13,143 nucleotides of DNA, from NCBI GenBank assembly GCA_012271065.1, contig JAAXHE010000362.1:1-13143 (forward strand), given 5' to 3'. The notes beneath the pieces were generated by a model, which saw only the letters and a program-made list of their open reading frames with translations, searched no databases and had not been told where the DNA came from. Each line of letters opens with the position of its first letter. The stretch's first letter is position 1. Below, piece after piece: positions 8,829-13,143 of this stretch. This DNA is from Candidatus Latescibacterota bacterium. Lineage in GTDB: Bacteria; Latescibacterota; UBA2968; GCA-2709665. The translations under genes were made by a program, and so were the position numbers.

Positions 8829-10460
8829 TCAGTGGGTCAGATACGAAAAATCGCTTGGCCATTCGCCGAATACACGGTAGTTCAAACCCATGGCCTCGTA
8901 GCGCTGACATTGAACGCGGAGGCGCCTCTTGAATTCATCCAGATCTTTCGCGCCCTTCGGGCTCCAGGCGATTTCGGCCATTGCGGACAGCCTGGGGAAA
9001 AGCATGTACTCGTAGTAGCCGTTCGACTTGATGAACTCCGTCCAAAGGTTTGCCTGCAACCCCAGAACCTGCGACTCTTCCTCCTGCGAGTATCCGTCGG
9101 GAATGGGTTCCCACTGATGAATCAACTCGAAGGAATTCGGGCCATTGTCGTTTCCCTCCCACGGCGCGCCCGGTTCCCCGGGTCCATTGGGGTAGTCGAA
9201 ATAGAGGTAGTTGGTGGGCGAAATAATCACGCGATACCCCTTCCTGATCGCGTGGTCACGCGCTTCGGGCCGCAAGTGCAACCACCACTGCACGATCGTA
9301 TCCGGGTTGACGTCGAACTCCACCACTTCGTCCCATCCGATGGGCGTATAGCCCTTTTCCGCAATAAAGTCCGCCACGAAGCGGTCGAAGTGTCCTTCGA
9401 CTTCGCTCAAATCGGTGTAGCCATGCTCCTGCATAAATGTTTGAATTGACCGCATTTCCGCCCAGCGGTGATCTCGGACCTCGTCGCCACCGAAATGAAG
9501 ATATCCGGAGGGAAACAGATCCATGACCTCGGATAGCACGTTCTTGACGAATTCGTAGGTTTCCTGGTTTGCGGGGTTGAACGTCTTGTACCCGTCAAAG
9601 AATTCCGGGTAGGCCCTGGCCGCCGCCATGGCGTGTCCCGGCATGTCGATTTCCGGCACGACGATGATGTGGCGCCGGGATGCGTGCGCCACGATTTCGC
9701 GAATGTCGTCTTTGGAAAAGTACAGGCGCTCCGGCCCATCGGGGTTGGTCCGGTCTCCGATCGCTCCAATAGTGGTGAGTCTCGGGTAGCGTTCGATCTC
9801 GACTCTCCAACCGGGATCGTCGGTCAGGTGCAAGTGCAGCACGTTGAGTTTGTGCATGGCCATTGCATCAATCGTCTTTATGATCTGCTCTTTGGAGAAG
9901 AAGTGACGGGAAACGTCGATCATCAGTCCTCTCCAGGCGAACCTTGGGCGGTCGGCAATCTCGACCAATGGAAGGGTGAGTTCACCGGTTTTCAACGAGC
10001 GCGCGTCTTTTGAGTAAACCTCAGGCGGCAGTAATTGAAGCAGGGTTTGGACTCCATAGAACAATCCGGACAGGCGAGAGGCTGAAATGTCGATTCCTTC
10101 CTTTGCGACACTGAGTCGATACCCTTCCTCGCCGAGAGAGGACGCGCCGGCGGGCGGGGAATCGAGACGGAAAGTAATAGCGGCGCCCAAGTCATCATCG
10201 GACCTTTGCTCGCGAATCGGTAACGTGTATCCGGTGGCGTTTTGCAGTCTTCGGGCAAGATAGGATGCCCCGGCAATCGATTCGGAACCAGCGACTATGA
10301 AGGTGCTGCCGTCAATTGCAAACGAACCCGCCGATCGGGTAAGCGACACGGGTTGCGGAATAACGGCAAGCTCTTCTCCCTGCACGCAAGCCCACACCGC
10401 AAGAAGCGCCAATGCGCCTGCGGCGCGGATCAGCATGCACAAGGCCGGGAACAAGGACAT
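8829..10460 (-). CDS. GH20 beta-N-acetylhexosaminidase, exported
   Basis: Predicted product of 543 aa, the usual size for bacterial GH20 enzymes, which remove terminal beta-GlcNAc or beta-GalNAc by substrate-assisted catalysis. Residues 1-~28 are a signal peptide (LIRAAGALALLAVWAC). Cys25 could be a lipobox Cys, but Trp at -2 is atypical, so lipidation is doubtful. Residues ~30-150 are the GH20 N-terminal alpha/beta domain (VIPQPVSL, FYGVQTLLQLLP). The catalytic TIM barrel runs from about residue 168 to 505: RGLMIDVSRHFF, HLHLTDDPGWR, PEIDMPGHA, HFGGDEV with catalytic D326-E327 (nt 9480-9485), GWDE, and NLWTE with the substrate-lining Trp473. ATG at 10460 is chosen because it gives a complete signal peptide; an alternative ATG at 10436 is possible. 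It is the first gene of a two-gene unit with the GH123 gene downstream. Pairing with two GH123 enzymes argues for a substrate rich in GalNAc and/or GlcNAc. GH20 assignment is firm; the exact sugar cannot be told. Confidence 0.95.
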   Translation of the reverse strand: MSLFPALCMLIRAAGALALLAVWACVQGEELAVIPQPVSLTRSAGSFAIDGSTFIVAGSESIAGASYLARRLQNATGYTLPIREQRSDDDLGAAITFRLDSPPAGASSLGEEGYRLSVAKEGIDISASRLSGLFYGVQTLLQLLPPEVYSKDARSLKTGELTLPLVEIADRPRFAWRGLMIDVSRHFFSKEQIIKTIDAMAMHKLNVLHLHLTDDPGWRVEIERYPRLTTIGAIGDRTNPDGPERLYFSKDDIREIVAHASRRHIIVVPEIDMPGHAMAAARAYPEFFDGYKTFNPANQETYEFVKNVLSEVMDLFPSGYLHFGGDEVRDHRWAEMRSIQTFMQEHGYTDLSEVEGHFDRFVADFIAEKGYTPIGWDEVVEFDVNPDTIVQWWLHLRPEARDHAIRKGYRVIISPTNYLYFDYPNGPGEPGAPWEGNDNGPNSFELIHQWEPIPDGYSQEEESQVLGLQANLWTEFIKSNGYYEYMLFPRLSAMAEIAWSPKGAKDLDEFKRRLRVQCQRYEAMGLNYRVFGEWPSDFSYLTH

Positions 10461-10572
10461 CTTCTTGGGAGCGAGGGCGTCCCACCTTTATTTGAGTACC
10501 TTGTCCCAGGGCGCACCGTTTTTCGACAAATGGAGGACAAGCGCAGACCATTACCGTTCACACAGGCTTGTA

Positions 10573-10601
10573 TTTTTAGCACAATGAAATGAAAGTTACA
10601 A
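10573..10601 (-). promoter_or_regulatory. Putative sigma70-type promoter for GH20-GH123 unit
   Basis: Read on the minus strand, TTGTAA (10601-10596) is followed after exactly 17 nt by TAAAAA (10578-10573), preceded by TGC as in an extended -10 element. Each hexamer matches consensus at 4 of 6 positions. It sits in an AT-rich pocket within otherwise GC-rich DNA, about 110 nt before the GH20 start, giving a leader of roughly 100 nt. The short direct repeat ATGAA occurs three times (+ strand 10584-10605) over the promoter and might be part of an operator, which is speculative. Confidence 0.4.
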
Positions 10602-10728
10602 TGAACTTCGATAAGGTACAGAGAGTATGAGAATCCGGCACCCCGCAGCGCCGTGAACGTCCCGCATCAGTCGCCGGCTTTCTTAACGCCTGCGGGACAC
10701 GACACTCGGTCAGGCCGAGAACCGGATT

Positions 10729-11622
10729 TCAACCCCCGGCGGCAAGCAGCCGTTCTACCGCGTTTTCGTTTAACTTTTCGAAGTCCTCCTGGTATTTGAG
10801 CAGCGCGCCCAGGGTTTCCGACACGGCTTGCGTGTCCACTTCGCGCGCATCCATCGCCAAGAGCGCTTCGGCCCAGTCCAGCGTTTCGGACACGCCCGGC
10901 GCCTTGAACAGGCCTTCCTGCCGCAGCGCCTGTACGAAGCCCACCACCCTGGCCCGCAACGCTTCGGGCAGGCCTGGCGCGCGGGCTGCCAGGATCCGCT
11001 CCTCGGCCGCCTGCGAGGGGTAATCGACCCAGCAATAAAGGCATCGGCGCTTGAGTGCATCGTGCACCTCGCGGGTGCGGTTGGAGGTGAGGACAACCAA
11101 CGGCGGCCTGGCGGCCTCGACTTCGCCGTGCTCCGGGATGCTTATGCGAAAGTCGGCGAGGAATTCCAGCAGATAGGCCTCGAACGGCTCGTCGGCGCGG
11201 TCCAGTTCGTCCACCAGCAGGACCGGCGGTCCCTCCAGATAGACGGACAGGGCCTTGAGCAGCGGACGCTCGATCAGGAACTCGCGGGAATACAGGTCGG
11301 CGGACAAGCCCGCCACACTCTTCCGGCCCTCGGCCTCGGCCAGGCGGATGGCGAGGATCTGGCGCGCGTGGTTCCACTCGTACGCTGCCCCGGCCAGGTC
11401 CAGGCCCTCATGGCACTGCAGGCGGATGAGCCGGCGCTCAAGCGCGGAAGCCAGCGCCACAGCCAGTTCAGTCTTGCCCACGCCGGCCTCCCCCTCAAGG
11501 AACAGCGGCCGGTTGAGGCTGAGGGCCAGGAATACCGAGGTGCTCAGGCGGTCGCCGGCGATGTAGTTCTGCCCGGCGAGCAGGGCGCGGACCTGCTCCA
11601 CCGACTCCGGTGCGGAACTCAA
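10729..11622 (-). CDS. MoxR-family AAA+ ATPase, CoxD-like
   Basis: Predicted product of 297 aa, matching the length of CoxD-type MoxR ATPases, which help mature the active site of Cox-type molybdenum hydroxylases in the cytoplasm. Visible motifs: Walker A GEAGVGKT (residues 44-51), Walker B VLLVDE (134-139), sensor-1 Asn181 in LTSNRTRE, and arginines 192-193 as an arginine-finger/ALKRRC motif typical of MoxR proteins. The C-terminal part is helical (EALRARVVGFVQALR). It lies downstream of the medium-subunit gene on the same strand across 175 nt that contain a large inverted repeat, so it may be separately controlled. The start is TTG at 11622, with GAGGA about 11 nt upstream. No ATG is available in frame before the stop at 11653-11655; an internal GTG at residue 8 is a second choice. 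MoxR identity is firm; the CoxD role is inferred from the neighbours. Confidence 0.9.
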   Translation of the reverse strand: MSSAPESVEQVRALLAGQNYIAGDRLSTSVFLALSLNRPLFLEGEAGVGKTELAVALASALERRLIRLQCHEGLDLAGAAYEWNHARQILAIRLAEAEGRKSVAGLSADLYSREFLIERPLLKALSVYLEGPPVLLVDELDRADEPFEAYLLEFLADFRISIPEHGEVEAARPPLVVLTSNRTREVHDALKRRCLYCWVDYPSQAAEERILAARAPGLPEALRARVVGFVQALRQEGLFKAPGVSETLDWAEALLAMDAREVDTQAVSETLGALLKYQEDFEKLNENAVERLLAAGG

Positions 11623-11660
11623 AACCGGATCAGTCCTCGCTCGACCTAACGGCTAAGCGC

Positions 11661-11771
11661 CAGCCTGTCTTGCCCCCATCCCTGCCGGGAGTGTCCGAGC
11701 CAAGGATGTCGAGGCCAAGCTTCAGGATGGATTTATGCGTCTCCCGGCACGGATGGGGGCAAGACAGGCTG
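11661..11771. repeat. 31-bp imperfect inverted repeat, probable dispersed palindromic element
   Basis: The left arm 11661-11691 and right arm 11741-11771 are reverse complements over 31 nt with a single mismatch (the G/C in CTGCC versus GGCAC). They flank a 49-nt spacer. Transcribed, it would fold into one very stable long hairpin. The spacer holds an imperfect direct repeat, on the minus strand CTTGGCCTCGACA and CTTGGCTCGGACA. There is no T-run after either arm and no coding potential. It fills most of the gap between the FAD-subunit gene and the ATPase gene. It resembles extragenic palindromes or MITE-like elements; no second copy is present in this window. Confidence 0.85.
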
Positions 11772-11797
11772 CACATCTGGGCGCTGGCCTCAGAGGC

Positions 11798-12595
11798 TTA
11801 AGTCAGGGCGGTGCTGACGGCGCGGCGGGCCATGACGCCCACCAGGTGCGCGCGGTACTCGGCGCCGGCGTGCATGTCGTCGTTGAGGTTTGCGGCGGAA
11901 GCCGCCAGCCCATCCAACGCACGCTCGGAGAAATCGTCGGTAAGCGCGTCTTCCAAATCTCCCAGCCGGTACACCGAGGCGCCGGCGCCGGTCACGGCCA
12001 CGCGAACGCCCGTCTTGAACTGCGCCACGCAAACGCCCACCAGCGCGTAGCGCGTGGCCGGGTTGGGGAATTTCGCGTAGCCCGCCCGCTGCGGTATCGG
12101 GAACAGGACCTGCGTGACCATCTCTCCGCGCCCCAGGGCCGTCTCGAACATCCCGGTAAAGAAGTCGTCCGCGGAAATCTTGCGCTTGTTGGTGAAAATG
12201 GTCGCGCCCAGACCCAGGGCCACCGCCGGATAGTCGGCCGCCGGATCGTTGTTGGCCAGCGAACCGCCCAGTGTGCCGCGATTGCGCACCTGCGGATCGC
12301 CGATCGATTCGGCGGCATGCGGCAGGACCGGAACCGCGGCCCGCAACTCCACATTTCCCGCAACTTCCGCGTGCGTGGTGGTGGCGCCGATGTGGGCCCC
12401 CTTGCGGGTCAGCTTGACGCCACTGAGTTCATCGATCCCGGCCAGGTCGATCAGTTCCCCGGGTTCATTCAGGCGCATCTTGAGCGCTGGCAAAAGGGTC
12501 ATTCCGCCGGCCAGCAGCATCGCGTTCCCGCTCGCGCCGAGGCGCTTGGCCGCGTCACGCACCGACCCGGCGCGGTGGTATAAAAATTCGCGCAT
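11798..12595 (-). CDS. FAD-binding medium subunit of Cox/xanthine-dehydrogenase-type molybdenum hydroxylase
   Basis: Predicted product of 265 aa. This is the flavoprotein (CoxM-like) subunit that passes electrons from the iron-sulfur subunit to FAD and on to the acceptor. FAD-binding motifs are visible: [13 protein letters not shown] (residues 29-41) and [14 protein letters not shown] (108-121), the two loops that contact FAD in this family. The C-terminal part from about residue 160 fits the CO_deh_flav_C fold. ATG at 12595 is chosen because a perfect AGGAGG lies 8 nt upstream and the N-terminus [15 protein letters not shown] matches the family; an earlier in-frame start at 12646 inside the large-subunit gene adds 17 unrelated residues. 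Its start is 14 nt after the large-subunit stop, so the two are in one operon. The substrate cannot be told from this subunit. Confidence 0.93.
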   Translation of the reverse strand: MREFLYHRAGSVRDAAKRLGASGNAMLLAGGMTLLPALKMRLNEPGELIDLAGIDELSGVKLTRKGAHIGATTTHAEVAGNVELRAAVPVLPHAAESIGDPQVRNRGTLGGSLANNDPAADYPAVALGLGATIFTNKRKISADDFFTGMFETALGRGEMVTQVLFPIPQRAGYAKFPNPATRYALVGVCVAQFKTGVRVAVTGAGASVYRLGDLEDALTDDFSERALDGLAASAANLNDDMHAGAEYRAHLVGVMARRAVSTALT

Positions 12596-12603
12596 TGCTC
12601 TGT

Positions 12604-12609
12604 CCTCCT
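12604..12609 (-). promoter_or_regulatory. Strong ribosome-binding site AGGAGG for the FAD subunit
   Basis: On the minus strand AGGAGG directly follows the TAG stop of the large-subunit gene (12612-12610) and is 8 nt from ATG 12595. It decides the start of the medium-subunit gene and suggests translational coupling. Confidence 0.85.
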
Positions 12610-13143
12610 CTACTCGCCGGACTGCGCGGCCTCGATCGCCTGCCACACGGCATGCGGCGTGGCCGGCATGTCGATATGCGTAACGCCCAGCGGGCGCAGC
12701 GCATCCAGAACGGCGTTGATCACCGCCGGCGGCGCGCCGATCGCGCCGGCCTCCCCGCAGCCCTTGACCCCCAGCGGGTTGAAGGGCGTGGGCGTGCAGC
12801 GCGTGGCCACGACGAAATTCGGTAGATCGTCCGCCCGCGGCATGCAGTAATCCATGTACGAACCGCTCAGCAACTGGCCTTCGGGCGTGTACCGGCAGTG
12901 CTCCAGCAGCGCCTGCCCGATGCCCTGCGCCAGCCCGCCGTGCACCTGCCCTTCCACCACCATGGGATTGATGATGTTGCCGAAGTCGTCAGCGGCAACG
13001 AAATCGCACAGTTCCACCTGGCCCGTGTGCCGGTCCACTTCGACCTCGCAGATGTAGCAGCCCGACGGGAAGGTGAAATTCTCCGGATCGAAGAACGCGG
13101 TCTCCTCCAGTCCCGGCTCCAGTTCCTGCAACGGATAGTTGTG
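12610..13143 (-). CDS. Molybdopterin-binding large subunit, Cox/xanthine dehydrogenase family (C-terminal part)
   Basis: The visible part is 177 residues, open at the window edge (N-terminal side missing; full members are about 750-810 aa). It carries the C-terminal molybdenum-cofactor domain, with family motifs [31 protein letters not shown] spacing, [15 protein letters not shown], and [21 protein letters not shown], where the Glu of GCGEAG is at the position of the general-base Glu of molybdenum hydroxylases. The catalytic-loop motif that separates form I CO dehydrogenase from other members is upstream of the window, so CO oxidation cannot be claimed. The order large subunit then medium subunit is that of form II-like (S-L-M) clusters rather than form I (M-S-L). 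Aldehyde, purine or other aromatic heterocycle oxidation are equally possible. Confidence 0.92.
   Translation of the reverse strand, partial: HNYPLQELEPGLEETAFFDPENFTFPSGCYICEVEVDRHTGQVELCDFVAADDFGNIINPMVVEGQVHGGLAQGIGQALLEHCRYTPEGQLLSGSYMDYCMPRADDLPNFVVATRCTPTPFNPLGVKGCGEAGAIGAPPAVINAVLDALRPLGVTHIDMPATPHAVWQAIEAAQSGE

Noticed and set aside
8793..9449. 218-residue open frame on the plus strand over the GH20 gene
   Set aside because: It is antisense to conserved GH20 sequence including catalytic motifs and has no recognisable domain; long shadow frames are common at this GC content.
10659..10698. 8-bp perfect inverted repeat GTCCCGCA...TGCGGGAC with a 24-nt loop downstream of the ATPase gene
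   Set aside because: Short arms in GC-rich DNA and no T-run after the stem; a terminator or operator cannot be supported.
10704..10718. Small hairpin CTCGG-TCAGG-CCGAG just after the ATPase stop
   Set aside because: Five-base stem without a poly-T tail; likely chance at this GC content.
11661..11771. The large inverted repeat as an intrinsic terminator
   Set aside because: The 49-nt loop and lack of a following T-run do not fit; reported as a repeat element instead.
10828..12583. Long plus-strand open frames (10828-11649, 11735-12583) over the ATPase and FAD-subunit genes
   Set aside because: They mirror well-supported minus-strand genes, have Arg/Gly/His-rich low-information translations and no domain signature.

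Overview
The window looks like a Gram-negative, GC-rich proteobacterium, most likely an environmental Gammaproteobacterium. The evidence is a TonB-dependent receptor of the Xanthomonas/Caulobacter type, an autotransporter-like outer-membrane barrel, a lipoprotein signal, and Cox-type molybdenum hydroxylase genes. No rRNA, tRNA, CRISPR, integrase or transposase gene was seen, so the taxonomic placement is inference.

Region 1 (1-10601) is a surface glycan-use block aimed at N-acetylhexosamines. On the + strand is a giant gene, open at its 5' end (1-4373). It encodes the tail of a putative Ig (He_PIG-like) domain, then an autotransporter-like beta-barrel, then, without a stop, a TonB box, plug and complete TonB-dependent receptor barrel. 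It overlaps a GH123-family lipoprotein gene (about 4324-6510). Facing these on the - strand is a second unit: a GH20 beta-N-acetylhexosaminidase (8829-10460), followed 6 nt later by a second GH123 paralogue (6609-8822), apparently driven by a promoter near 10573-10601. The two GH123 genes converge on a 98-nt gap without a convincing terminator. All three of the receptor and GH123 proteins carry a related Ig-like module. The inferred job is capture and trimming of a GalNAc/GlcNAc-containing glycan at the cell envelope. No regulator, inner-membrane sugar transporter or amino-sugar catabolic gene lies in the window.

Region 2 (10729-13143, all - strand) is the 3' part of a Cox/xanthine-dehydrogenase-type molybdenum hydroxylase operon. 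In transcription order it has the C-terminal part of the large molybdopterin subunit (running off the window), the FAD-binding medium subunit, and a MoxR/CoxD-type AAA+ ATPase. The small [2Fe-2S] subunit is not here; the L-then-M order suggests it lies upstream of the large subunit. Between the medium subunit and the ATPase is a 31-bp imperfect inverted repeat (11661-11771), probably a dispersed palindromic element. This block is visibly more GC-rich than region 1.

The main point of interest is the fusion of two different outer-membrane beta-barrels in one polypeptide, genetically linked to two GH123 enzymes and a GH20 enzyme.
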